Source: Cudoniella acicularis (Eukaryota > Ascomycota > Leotiomycetes > Helotiales > Helotiaceae). From it: 45,121 nt of DNA. The notes under the pieces were generated by a model. It searched no databases. It was not told the DNA's origin and worked only from the letters and a program-made list of their open reading frames with translations. Numbering within the stretch: position 1 is the stretch's first letter; each line of letters starts with the position of its first letter. The position numbers were made by a program, and so were the translations under genes. The stretch is from positions 1-45,121 of the forward strand of contig JAAMPI010000289.1 in assembly GCA_013054445.1 (NCBI GenBank), in the 5' to 3' direction. Positions 11,390 to 21,602 of this stretch are shown in pieces.

Positions 11390-12700
11390 TGGGGCAGGGA
11401 TCCTCGCTTAATTCTATCTTGACGACGACGACCTTCGTGGTCAACGACAACACTTCTAAGTTTCTGCCGCATTATTTTCTCTTCTATATTGACTTAAGCG
11501 CCACACACCCCATCTCCTATGAGGTTTTCAGGGTGGTGTTTGAGAGAAAAGGTGGGATAGGGGGTTTCGCTTAATTCTCTAGGTTGACAATGTTCCTGGC
11601 CAACAACTAGCGCGCGATTACAATATCTCCAAATTTCTGTTAGCATTTCCAGCTTCGCACTGAATCTGCACACGCTCTCTTCTGCCTCTCACATACGTAA
11701 TCTTCTAACACCAAATATTTTTGGGTAACGGAGGTGTACCCCCCGAATTCTGCACGTCAACAACCTCTAAGCCCGTCAACACTTATAAATTCTAGCCGGG
11801 TTCAAAGCCTTTCCGTGCTCGCTGATATTTTATTTGTTTGAGGATTTCCAGGTAGTTTTTGGGTTGTGTTTGGGAAGGAAAGTAGAGCTTTCGCGTAATT
11901 CTATATATCAATGACCCCCGAACACTTGATTTCTTCGATTTTCTGCAACTTTCTACATGTACTGTTGTTGATTTAGCATGACATATCTACTGTCCCAGAC
12001 ATGTTTTCTTCCAGGTCGTGGTGCTGGAGCGATAAAGCTAGGGCATGGGGTCCTCGCTTAATTCTGCATAACAACCTCCTCTGAGCACTGCCCATTCACA
12101 ACACCTGCCAGCATTCAACGACAGATCAACAAGTCCTCCACTCCCTCTCTCACGTGGTGTTCCAAGTCGTGACGTTAGAGCGACAAAGGTGTTGCAGAGC
12201 CGCAGGAGTGCTCTCTTAATTTTGCATATCAATGTCCTCTAAACTCACTAACACTTCTAACTTCGACCGACTTCCTTCCGGCACTGCGTGCTAGCTTCGA
12301 TGACATGAACCAAAGCATTTCTGGGCTGCCTTGCTTGGGTAGCAAACCCGGACCAGGGTCCTCGCTTAATTTTGTATTTCAACCTCCGAACCCTTCCACA
12401 TAAAACTTCTTCTACCAGGATTCAACGACAGACTAGCAACGCCTTCAGTGCCTCTTGATTTTGCATGTATCTTTGTCCTTGAATACTACCTTCTGTGGCA
12501 TACACGCCCGTTTATCGCCTGACTGCAGTCGAAAGAATGCTCGCACAAAATTCTGCGTCACAGCAACCTCAAAGGTGAAGGTCAAGCGAGGATTGCCATC
12601 AACACTTCAAAACTGCAGCGTGAATCTCTGTCCTTGATTCTTCCCACACCCTCGGTCACGTCGCCAAACGTTGAAACCTTGATTCTACGTGTTCTTCAAG
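11390..12700 (+). repeat. Diverged tandem array, period about 150-173 bp
   Basis: A landmark resembling CCTCGCTTAATTCTGC recurs with starts at about 11408, 11571, 11744, 11895, 12058, 12216 and 12366. The spacings are 163, 173, 151, 163, 158 and 150 bp. Shorter partial units follow at about 12455, 12547, 12634 and 12679. Other parts recur in the same order: AACACTTCTAA-like sequence about 30-50 bp after the landmark, TTCAACGACAGA in units starting 12058 and 12366, and a GTGGTGTTTG/GTCGTGGTG-like block shortly before the next landmark. Units are only moderately similar, so this is an old array or an ancestral short repeat. It ends some 400 bp before the AT-hook gene. Confidence 0.6.
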
Positions 12701-13127
12701 TCGCCTTGAATTTCAGACAGATTTTTCTAACAATTTTCTATTGAATAGTCGCGTGTCGGTAAGTCTTCGGTTCACAATACCCGCACACACAATTGTTCCT
12801 ATTGTTTACCATTTCAATTGAATTTTGACGCTAATTACAAGCGAGCTAGCACAGTCTCGCTCAAGCTCTCCTCCTGCTCAACTTTTCCCTCCTCCAGCAC
12901 TTGACAAGATCGCGACATCTTCGACAGCACCACCAGCTTCGCAGCTATTTACAGTCTCTTCTCTGCTGCGCTCGCGCAACATCTTGACCCTCCATAACTC
13001 TTGATTCTTTTGCAGAGTCACTCACACTTGTGCTCATTTCAGCGATCTTTGCAACGCACTTTCAGCAAAATTTTCCACCTTTTCCATCACAAGTTCAACT
13101 TTGACATCAACCCACAACACAGTCACC
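12701..13127 (+). promoter_or_regulatory. Promoter and CT-rich leader of the AT-hook gene
   Basis: The plus strand is rich in C and T from about 12850 to 13100 and ends in CAACACAGTCACC directly before the ATG at 13128, a favourable fungal start context. A CTCTTGATTCTTTTGCAG sequence at 12998-13015 resembles both a splice acceptor and the landmark of the upstream tandem array. A leader intron ending there is possible but not shown. Confidence 0.4.
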
Positions 13128-15494
13128 ATGTCTACCTCTTTCGTCGGCATTGGCAATAACTATGCCCCTTCTAGCCCTCTCAGATTCCTCTCTCGCTCTC
13201 CATCACCACCAATCTCGCCATCTTTCTGGAGCAATCCACCATTCTCTCACCTCGCCGACGAGTCTCCCGAGCCAGAGGTCGTTGAGCAGGCTGGCCTTGC
13301 TAGCCGCGCTGTCTCTGCCGCTCCTCCTACTGCTTCTGCTGGCCCAGCACTCACCGAAAACCGCGTCATTGCCGTTCCAAAAAAGCGCGGACGTCCACCT
13401 ACCAAGCCGCCAAAGGATGAGAACGCGCCACCAAAGAGACGTGGTCGCCCACCCAAGCCAAAGCCCGAAGTTGACCCCGACGCACCACCAAAGAAGCGTG
13501 GTCGTCCACCAAAGAACCGAGATGCTCTTGCTGCTGCTGTCCAAGCGGCAATTGTGATCAACGACAGCGAGGATGACGATGTTGTCGAGGAGGAACCGGC
13601 CCCAAAGAGAGCTCGAAGGGAGCGATCTACCAGTATCATCCCACCCACCACTCGCACCACACGTTCATCAAGCGTACAACCTCCCGCTGGCCGCGTCACC
13701 CGTTCAAGAAGTCGCCAGCCAGAAGCCGGCCGTGCTTCTCGTGCTTCAAGTCTCGTCCCAACTGCCCCCCGTGTTGCTCGCTCTCGTTCGTCAAGCGTTG
13801 CTCCTGTCCTAAAGGCAACCAAGACGACAAAGAAGCCTACACCTGCCCCTCTGACGATCAAGGAGGAACCAGAAGAGGATGTTGCTGCTCTCGTCCCGGC
13901 TTCCCTCCCCGTCATCGCATCTCGTGCTGGTGTTGAGCCGGGCTCTGCTCTCCCATTGCCATCTGCCCTTGCTCGCCAGGGAGCAACCCGTGGTGGTGTT
14001 GACCCGGGCTCTGCTGTTATGTCTGCTGCTCCCGCTTTCCGAAAGGAAGCATCCCGTGGTGGTGTTGACCCGGGCTCCGCTATTACGTCTGCTGGTCTTG
14101 TCGTCCCCGAAAACGCATCTCGTGGTAGTGTTAACCCGGGCTCTGCTCTTACTTCTGCTGGTCCCGTCTCCGTCGCCGCCCAACCTGCCGCACCTCTCCC
14201 TCCCTGCCGCAAGAGAAAGGCATACGACCCTAACGACCCGACCGACCCTTTTATCCCGGAGATCTTCCAAAAGAGAGAGCCGCCTGCCAAGAAGGCAAAA
14301 AAGGCTGATAATGCTCCTCTTCCTGCCGCTTCTGTTCCTGCCACCAGTGTCCGAAAATCGCCACCTGTCAAGCTTAGACTTACGGTGAAGAACTCTCCTC
14401 TCGCTGCTCCTATTCCTGCGCTACCGGCACCAACTTCCCCTATAGGAATTCCTCGTCTACCTTTCGCAGTCTTCGCTGCTCGAGTTGAAGCTGCTCAAGT
14501 TCCTGTCGCTGCTCCTCTCGCTCCTCCCCCAGCTCCTGCCCCAGTGGCAGTTCCTCGTCAGCCTTTGCCTGCGATCACCACACAAGCTCCTGTCCCAAAG
14601 GTCGCTGGCGCCGTTACTCGTGGCCGTGCTGCTCGCGGTGTTCCATTAGAAGCTATTCCGGAATCACCTGTCGCCGAAACCACCATTCCTACTGAGCCAA
14701 AGCCAAAGGGCAAGGCCAGATCACCAGCCAAGAGGAAGGAGCCCGCTGCCGCCAAAGCCAAGCAATCCAAGGGGCCAGAAATCGTTGTCCTCCCAACACC
14801 TCTCGACCTCCCGCCTTACGAGGAAGGCAACATCTTATACTTCTCTTACGGTCCCGACATGGCCGCCTCATACATGGAAGTCGCCCATTACGGCGCACGC
14901 CTCGTCTCCCTTGCCAAGCTCTCCGATCACCGCTTCCTCATTAACCGCGCCACCAGCAAGGCGGAGATTGTGCCCGCTGCTGGTCACGTTGTTTGGGGTC
15001 TCGTCTGGGCTGTCTCGCAGAGAGACTTTAACCTTTTGTCTGGTGCCGGTGGTGCTGCTGTTATAATGCAGCAAGTTCACGTTGATTTCTTCGCCCGTGA
15101 TAAGGGCAGGGGTTGGTTCGGAACGGAGACCGAGAACGATTTGGCTCGTGGAGAGCAAAAAGTCGCCGTCAATGCTCTGGTCGGTGCTGTTCGTGCTGTC
15201 GCTCCTGGTTTTGCTGCTGGTGTTGAGCAGCAAACCTCCTCTTCATCCTTTGCTGCTGTTGCAGCACCAGAAGACTTCATGGCCCGCAAAGTGGGCACCA
15301 CTGTCCCTCCCGTCGCCTCGGCCCTCGGGCTTTACTATGCCTACAAAGGCCCAGATTCCGTGTTGCCGGAGCCGTACCAAGTACGGGTTGAGAGTGCCAA
15401 TGGCACCACCAAGTGGGTTGGGAACGAGGGGTTGTGGACTATATATAGTAGAATAGCGAATAAGGCTCCTAACCTTATTCTTGTGCCTTTTTAG
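13128..15494 (+). CDS. AT-hook DNA-binding protein with C-terminal gamma-glutamylcyclotransferase-like domain
   Basis: The gene is a single exon of 788 residues. The ATG at 13128 has a good context; the frame is open a little further upstream without another ATG. Three AT-hooks with the core RGRPP lie at residues about 85-91, 103-109 and 122-128 and should bind the minor groove of AT-rich DNA. A Ser/Arg/Pro-rich linker follows, then four 22-residue repeats around GVDPGSA (residues about 266-353) and Ala/Pro-rich and Lys-rich low-complexity parts. The C-terminus from about residue 569 has the GGCT/AIG2-like signature YFSYGPDM (571-578), then a GARLVSLAKLSDHRFLIN strand pair and a VVWGLVWAVS strand. 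The Glu expected in the LDxxEGV segment is missing (LLSGAGGA, 636-643). This suggests a non-enzymatic use of the fold, perhaps binding. The likely site of action is the nucleus. Confidence 0.85.
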   Translation: MSTSFVGIGNNYAPSSPLRFLSRSPSPPISPSFWSNPPFSHLADESPEPEVVEQAGLASRAVSAAPPTASAGPALTENRVIAVPKKRGRPPTKPPKDENAPPKRRGRPPKPKPEVDPDAPPKKRGRPPKNRDALAAAVQAAIVINDSEDDDVVEEEPAPKRARRERSTSIIPPTTRTTRSSSVQPPAGRVTRSRSRQPEAGRASRASSLVPTAPRVARSRSSSVAPVLKATKTTKKPTPAPLTIKEEPEEDVAALVPASLPVIASRAGVEPGSALPLPSALARQGATRGGVDPGSAVMSAAPAFRKEASRGGVDPGSAITSAGLVVPENASRGSVNPGSALTSAGPVSVAAQPAAPLPPCRKRKAYDPNDPTDPFIPEIFQKREPPAKKAKKADNAPLPAASVPATSVRKSPPVKLRLTVKNSPLAAPIPALPAPTSPIGIPRLPFAVFAARVEAAQVPVAAPLAPPPAPAPVAVPRQPLPAITTQAPVPKVAGAVTRGRAARGVPLEAIPESPVAETTIPTEPKPKGKARSPAKRKEPAAAKAKQSKGPEIVVLPTPLDLPPYEEGNILYFSYGPDMAASYMEVAHYGARLVSLAKLSDHRFLINRATSKAEIVPAAGHVVWGLVWAVSQRDFNLLSGAGGAAVIMQQVHVDFFARDKGRGWFGTETENDLARGEQKVAVNALVGAVRAVAPGFAAGVEQQTSSSSFAAVAAPEDFMARKVGTTVPPVASALGLYYAYKGPDSVLPEPYQVRVESANGTTKWVGNEGLWTIYSRIANKAPNLILVPF
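13923..14190 (+). repeat. In-frame 66-bp tandem repeat inside the AT-hook gene
   Basis: Four copies begin at about 13923, 13989, 14055 and 14121, exactly 66 bp apart, each encoding a variant of SRGGVDPGSA followed by about 12 variable residues. The conserved half is nearly identical at DNA level (GGTGTTGACCCGGGCTC), so the expansion is fairly recent. Copy number may differ between strains. Confidence 0.85.
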
Positions 15495-15559
15495 CCCGAT
15501 AGCCGAGTAGTAAAAGCTATTTATATTACTCGCTACGCACGCTAGTCACGTGCTGTCAC

Positions 15560-16085
15560 AATTATCTCTTTAAAGTCTTAATAGTTTTATAATACGATAA
15601 TTTAATTTTATAATATATAAAAGGCTATTAATTAATATAGATTACTCGGTTATTAGCTTTTATAGTTAATAGAGATTAATAGAATAGCTTATTAAACATA
15701 TAAACCTTATTAGGTCTCTTTAAGACGCTTAACTATAATAGATATTCTAAACGTTAATATTAATATTCTATATTAAGTCGATAATATCTATTATATAAAA
15801 ATTAAGATTAGTTAATAGTTTATAAGGCTTAGAGGTTAATACTTATAGCTCTCTTTTAGCGTCTTAATAGCCTTATTATAGAAGACGTATAGCTTTATTA
15901 TCTATATAAAGCTTATAATCTAGCTATTTATCTTTATCTAGTAATAGACTAAGTTAGAAGATAACTATAATATTATAAGCTATCTTTATAATTTAATAAA
16001 ATATAAAATCGTTACTTAAATCGTCTTTAAGTAAGAGCTGTTACTTATTTATTCTAATAAGAACGTTTAAACTATATAGCTTTTT
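15560..16085. repeat. RIP-mutated AT-rich block
   Basis: This stretch is extremely AT-rich and TpA-rich, and CpA and TpG are nearly absent over about 500 bp (one CA in ACATAT and one TG in GCTGTT are about all I see). That is the expected product of repeat-induced point mutation. The element that was mutated cannot be identified by eye. It begins about 65 bp after the stop codon of the AT-hook gene and ends sharply at about 16085, where normal composition returns. Confidence 0.8.
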
Positions 16086-17085
16086 AAAAGAAAAAGAGTT
16101 GAAACCACGAAAGACACCGAGGACTGTTTTGACGGAAGATAACATAGTTTTCAAAATGCTAAATGTGCTGGTGCAATTGAGATGTCTGGTGAAGAAGAAC
16201 TTTGTTTTTGACGAGTATTAGGTTGAGCTTCGCTCAAGTAAAGAGAAGACGGTTGCCTGCTGTAGGGTGTTTATACAGCTGCCCAATTGCAGCCCAAAAC
16301 CACTTGACGCTATCACAGAGGCAATTCGATAGAACAACATCAGCCAATCACTTGACCAGCCTGTAAGACAGCCTACCGCTGGGCTGTGTAACGCCGAGGA
16401 AGCCTCATAATCTCATGGAACGAGTAATCTCAAAGGGCTGAAGTAGACGAGCATCGTGGAAAAAGTGCATCACTTGATAGACCAATGAATGCAAGAGGCT
16501 CAAAGGAGAGCGACCATGTGTCATAATCTCTCTTTTGAACGATGTGCAAAGTGGGCTGGCTCTATAAAGGCATTACTGTTCCAGGGCTCTGACAAGTCAG
16601 GAGTCAATCTTGTAATCTGGGTCTCAGTGAGAATATCTTAACCTATTATTGCGAAGTATAATGTATGCCACGATACATGCCTGCTGTTAAATCAGCAGGA
16701 ACCCCGCTTGCCTTCATGATTTCGTGACTCTGTACCAACATGCCCACGGAAACAGAATGTAGCCGTAGATATCGTGAAACTCTGCTTAACATACCATCAA
16801 GCAATATCTCGATGTGGATGCTGGCATAGTGTGCATAAACGCAAAGAAAATGATCCCCAGCTTCGACGGTCGCATCATGGCCAGCTTCAAAGTCAATTTC
16901 GCACGCTCAGACTAATAAATTTCCCGCCAGGGTCCCGAGTTTGCAAATTTGTACCTTGTGAGAGCTGATCTTCGCACAAAAATAGGTCGTTTTGGTTGAG
17001 GTTGATATAGATTTTCTAGTCGTGATGTGTGGTATTGTTCAAGCTATAGCCTGTATTTTACGCAAGCGTAGCCTTATATCCGACA
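16086..17085. other. Intergenic region of normal composition
   Basis: No convincing coding sequence is present. Short open frames (for example 16774-16968, plus) have no family signature. The left boundary with the RIP block is abrupt. Confidence 0.4.
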
Positions 17086-17109
17086 ACTCAGCGTCAGTAT
17101 ACGCAAGGT

Positions 17110-17961
17110 CTATATTGTCTCTGGGAAGGTAACGGAAATGTGACGCTTACAAAGACCCTTAAAACATCCCTCGCAACGAAATCGGTAATTGTTGCAATCA
17201 CGACCACAGTCCTCACACCTCGTGCACCCGAAAAGTTTAGTCAAAGGCCAGATATCCTTGCAACCATGCTTATCTCGCCGTTGGAGTATAGTTTGGTGAT
17301 ATGCTCGTTCGTCTGATTCTTCGTCATGCCATCGTATAGCTTTCTGATGCCTGGTCGGTTGACGCGCAGTACTCCCTAGCTTGTCCAACTCTCGAGGCAG
17401 CTGCCGGCCAAGAGCCGCCATTTCCCTGGTTGACTTTCGGTTGAAAATGGTGAAGACCGTATGCAATGTTCACAACTGTGCCAGCCTCTGATACTGCTCA
17501 TCTAATGTAGAGACAACACCCTTTCTTGTGTTTTCCGATGTCGAAAGAATTTTTGGCAGCTTCGGCAGCACAATGTTTGAGGAACCGGATGTCTCTGCCA
17601 TGAGCAAGATGATCGTCCGCTGTAGATGGATGATATAGCTATGCAGCTCTTCTCTCCCTCTGCCTGGTGCAAAGTCAGCGACCTGCTCTTCCGAACCCTG
17701 TGTTGTGTAATAAACGAAATACGGAAGCTCACTATCGCCAACAGCAAAGCGTTTGCCCAGGCTATCAAATCCTTCATCATATTTCATCTGTACCTTTCTC
17801 GCCCCCTTTTTTAAGGAAAGTTCCAGCTCGTAATCCTAGTCGGTAGTTGTCCTTGGCCGCCTCGACTTATGTTTTTCATAAGCATCGATGCAGCTGTTGA
17901 ATGCTCATACGATGCCTGCAACAGCACCTGCGACTGCGACGAGTTCACCAACCACCGACAT
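17110..17961 (-). CDS. Four-exon gene of unknown function with a Cys-rich C-terminus
   Basis: Reading from ATG 17961 down, the proposed exons are 17961-17911, 17835-17733, 17663-17474 and 17425-17110 (660 nt, 219 residues). The intron at 17732-17664 (69 nt) is excellent: GTGAGC, branch GCTGAC, ACCAG. The others are 17910-17836 (75 nt, GTATGA..CTAG) and 17473-17426 (48 nt, GTGAAC..CCAG). All are multiples of three, and the first and last contain the only in-frame stops. The protein has a small hydrophobic N-terminus (LVAVAGAVAGI), a charged helical region (ELSLKKGARKVQMKYDEGF, then LGKRFAVGD) and a Cys-rich end, CTRCEDCGRDC then CEGC and C, suggesting a zinc-binding module. The last exon may splice again at GTAAGC (17150), changing the tail. 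It resembles a family of fungal orphan proteins I cannot name. An alternative is that stop 1 and stop 2 are lesions in a pseudogene. Confidence 0.5.
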
Positions 17962-18707
17962 GGCGGTGAGTTGTGTCAGGCTGGAGTGTGTTTCTTTCGT
18001 CGCCGCTTAGCCAGCTGTAATTACGTGGATGGTAGAATAATTGCAGCTGGTAGACAGCCCTCAAAGTATTGGAAGTGTAAGAGGATGCGACTCTCTGCCA
18101 TGAACAAGTGCTTACAAAATGTAGAAATATGAGACTTGACAAAAGCAAGTTTGGCAATGAGGGATTTATAGAGGCACATTGTCTGAGACATGGCGTCCAC
18201 AAACTTTCAGCTGCTCAGCCTTGGCTTGAGAGCGGGATACTGAGGTACATGAAATTATTTGTCACAGTCGTCCAGGGGCACTCTACCAATTTTTAAAGAC
18301 TGATATACTTCTTTATAGGTCAGTCCAAAACCTATTCTCAAAACTGATTCTGCGTAGGTTTGAGCAGGGAGAATCACGTGATGAATAGAGTTTGTCTGAA
18401 GTTCCGTACTATCCCCCCCCCCCCACTTGGTTTCTACGCCCCAATGCGGGCCAGCAATGTAGAGGCAGCACAGCCTCCACCACAATAGCCTAAGCCTCGC
18501 AAGCGGGGTTGCTGTTCCTGCCTTACTTAACCACAATCCCCGGGAAAAAAAATTCCCACGCCGTTTTCGAGCAGCCTGATTACTTCCCTCCTCTAGTTTC
18601 AACATTTAAAGAATCCAGTGTGGCAGTACCTCACTCACTCTCTACCATTTAACTCCAGGCATAGGGCCAAACCGCCTCCGTATATAAAATTCCCCGCTCG
18701 TTTTAAG
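17962..18707. promoter_or_regulatory. Shared upstream region of the orphan gene (minus) and the HET gene (plus)
   Basis: The two genes diverge from this roughly 750-bp region. It contains a TATATAAA box at 18681-18688, close to the HET start, and the palindrome ATCACGTGAT within AGAATCACGTGATG at 18370-18383. That sequence is a candidate bHLH (E-box) site and the same 14-mer occurs upstream of the kinase-like gene. A C run (about 18413-18424) follows. No further gene is seen. Confidence 0.45.
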
Positions 18708-20915
18708 ATGGAATCCTTAACCCTAGACTCAAAGGGTATATTCATCCCCAGCCCGTTCCATGTGCTTTATTTTGCTGACTTCTATCATAGAACTTAGAAG
18801 AAACGAAGACCAGGAATTTTTGCCCTTCTGTTACAAGCCCCTGAACGACGGAGAGATCAGAGTTCTCTCTTTCAAAAACCAGGATGTTACGTCAGAAACA
18901 GTCCAACTTAGCATGTGCCATATAAGTAGAGAGGTACCCGTTACCAAGAACGGAAAACCAGTCGGTATGCCTTTGGGAGTAGTTCCTTCTATATTTATCT
19001 ATTCGTATTCGAGCATGTCCTCACTGACTCGATAGTGGAAAAATCAGTGTATTCCGCGCTATCTTACACTTGGGGCCAGAGTCCTACCACTAAACTCATT
19101 ATCTTAAACGACTGCAAGTTCTATGTTAACTCGAATCTCGAAAGTGCTTTGCGACGCCTTAGAAGGCACCAGAATTCCCCGCTCAATAGATTCCTTTGGA
19201 TCGACGCCATCTGTATTGATCAATCAAACAACCCGGAGAAATGTGCACAAGTCGTTCTAATGAAGAAAACCTACGAATATGCAAGCCAGGTCATCGTTTG
19301 GCTGGGCGAAGAACGCATAGAAACAACCCAACTCGCCGTTGATCTTCTTAAAAATCACATTAAGATTGAGGGATCGGAGGTTTCCCTGTCTCAATACTCC
19401 GCCGCTCCGGCTGCATGGCAAGCGTTTGGGGGTGATTTGATGAAGCGAGATTGGTGGAAGCGAGTGTGGGTGATACAAGAAATTGCAGTCTCCTGGCATG
19501 CATCTCCCATCGTCATGTGTGGCCCCTACATGTTCTCCTGGACGCATCTTGCCATTGCCGCTTACTATGCAGAAGCATCTGACCTCCCTATCTTCACTCA
19601 CACCGCAGAAGAAATAGCAAGAGGTGACGTATATCTTCCGACTATCAGGTGGAAATCTGCATATCGTCAAAGATTAAGTCAAGGACAACCGCTGCCGATT
19701 CTAGAAATGATGGCAAACAGCGTTTCATGTGCGGCTTCGGATCCCCGAGACAAGATATACTCGCTCCTTGGACTTGCAACAGATATCAAATCTGTGCCCG
19801 TGGCTAATGACAAAAGGTTTGTTTAACAACTCTCGCCCTTCCACAACTGATTTATGATGAAAACTCTTTTCAGGCTTAGTACAGTTACGACACCTAAACC
19901 TTCAGTCAATTCCAACATAGAGCTTATATGCGATTACGAAAAGTCGGTTGAGGAAGTGTACACAGATTTTGTGCGAGTTCATGCAAATACACATAAATCC
20001 CTAGATATCATATGCTCTACGAGACATGCAGTGGGGCAACTGGAGGAGTCACTGAAGGAGTCACTGAATCTACCATCTTGGGTTCCAGACTGGAGTACTT
20101 TGTTGCGGACCAGCTCTAATCCATTACCACGAGTCCATTTGGAACCTGGATATCCTCCGCAATATTTTTATAACGCTTCTTCAGGTGTCGACCCAGATTT
20201 TGAGTTTTTCGACACAGACTGTCTGCTAGCTTTCGGTACATCCTTCGATACAGTAAAACATGTCGGAGACCGCTATCTGGATTCCAATCCTCCGGGTAAG
20301 GAGTTTTATAACACCTTGCAAGGCTGGCGTCAAGTAGCCTTGGGAACACAGTTCGACAGTGCTGTTCACCCATACGTCGGCGGAGGTAATATGTTAGACG
20401 CCTTCAGACGAACCATTACCTGCGATCAAGATCGGTATGGAGAGAGAGTTAAGGTGGATGGAAACCTATTTGACCCTAATGCTTGCTTTATTGATTACGG
20501 TGACAGAGTTTTCGCTGATCCTACTGACACTCTTATCGGAGATGATGTGTTCAGTCTACTCCGACAATGCCTCTTACATCAGAATTCCCCGTCTTTCAAG
20601 AATACAGAGCGTGCAGTATATCTCAGAACACAGCGGCGCAGGTTCTTTGTCACAGAGAGAGGCTATTTTGGTCTTGGCACAGCCAATACTGAGATTGGAG
20701 ATGAAGTTTTCGTTTTGTCGGGGTGTAGTGTTCCAGTCATCTTGAGGAAGAAAACATCTCACTTTGTGATCAACTCGGGAATAGTGGCTACACTGGCGAG
20801 AGACACAATGTTTGAGGGGTATTGGTACTTTGTTGGAGAGTCATTTGTAACTGGAATAATGGACGGAGAGGTAGTCAAACAAGGTGGAAAATTTGAGAGA
20901 GTTCTCCTGCGGTAA
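18708..20915 (+). CDS. HET-domain (heterokaryon incompatibility) protein, intact, four exons
   Basis: The exons are 18708-18735, 18791-18964, 19036-19816 and 19874-20915, giving 2025 nt and 674 residues. The introns of 55, 71 and 57 nt are GTATAT..CATAG with a CTGAC branch, GTATGC..GATAG with CTGAC, and GTTTGT..TTCAG; all phases join cleanly. The HET domain starts at about residue 73 with YSALSYTWG. It continues with LWIDAICIDQ (from about residue 121), KKTYEYASQVIVWLGEE, WWKRVWVIQEIA and DPRDKIYSLLGLA. The C-terminal part has the frequent HET tail RRRFFVTERGYFGLG followed by GDEVFVLSG. In this family the domain triggers growth arrest or cell death after fusion of unlike strains, acting in the cytoplasm, often with a partner gene. 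ATG 18760, without the first intron, is an alternative start (675 residues). The TATA box lies only 20 bp before ATG 18708. Confidence 0.85.
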
Positions 20916-21602
20916 TGCGCCAGGCGAAGAATGCGGTCGTTGGTCAGACTCAAAGATTAACATGGGTCTCAAAGAGATAGAAGCTTCCCTATATTATTTC
21001 CCTCAAGATTGTATCCGAGAGTATTAGAACTTGGAAGAGAGTAATCTGATGCTTCGCTGTTTTCCAATAGCGAGCCACCATTGCTGTTTCAGGATATATG
21101 TCGGTCAGCAGATTTTAATCAAAACTTGAATAAATATTCGAGCACGTATCGTAAATTTGGCCCACATTAGTTACTACACGTAGAAAACTTATAATTTAAT
21201 GCTCTTAGAACGACCCAGCCCTTAGCAAAGAGGCCGCATTTTTGACATATTCCTCGTCCTGTCTTCTCTTGGTTGAAACTGGGAATAATCATTAGCTCTT
21301 TTTATGTTAGGAAATCTTGAAGGAAATCAATAGCTCTGAGCCCTTAACCAGGATTTATTTCGGCTCTGGGAGGATTATCCCGGTTGAGGATCGACGTATA
21401 ATAACCAGATGTATTAATCAAATGTCTTGCTTGAAGAAGAAGAAAAAAAGACTTTGAAAACACACTGCTAGTTTATCACTTGGCCATTGTTATAAAACTG
21501 CTGTAAGAAGTAAAATAAATTATACAAACGCCTAGTATTCATTCCCAGACTCCAACCTCAATCTTAATATGTCCCTCATCCTAAACCATTGATTGGAAAT
21601 TG
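20916..21602. other. Intergenic region
   Basis: This lies between two convergent HET loci, one intact (plus) and one decayed (minus). It is AT-rich, and no coding sequence or mobile element is recognisable. Confidence 0.5.

Noticed and set aside
13247..14371. 374-codon minus-strand open frame antisense to the AT-hook gene
   Set aside because: It is a shadow of the repetitive, GC-rich coding strand; the plus-strand product has clear domains.
17470..17961. Reading the in-frame stops at 17907, 17838 and 17472 as RIP lesions of a pseudogene
   Set aside because: Introns with in-phase lengths and acceptable signals remove all three stops, and a fourth site has textbook splice signals; kept only as an alternative.
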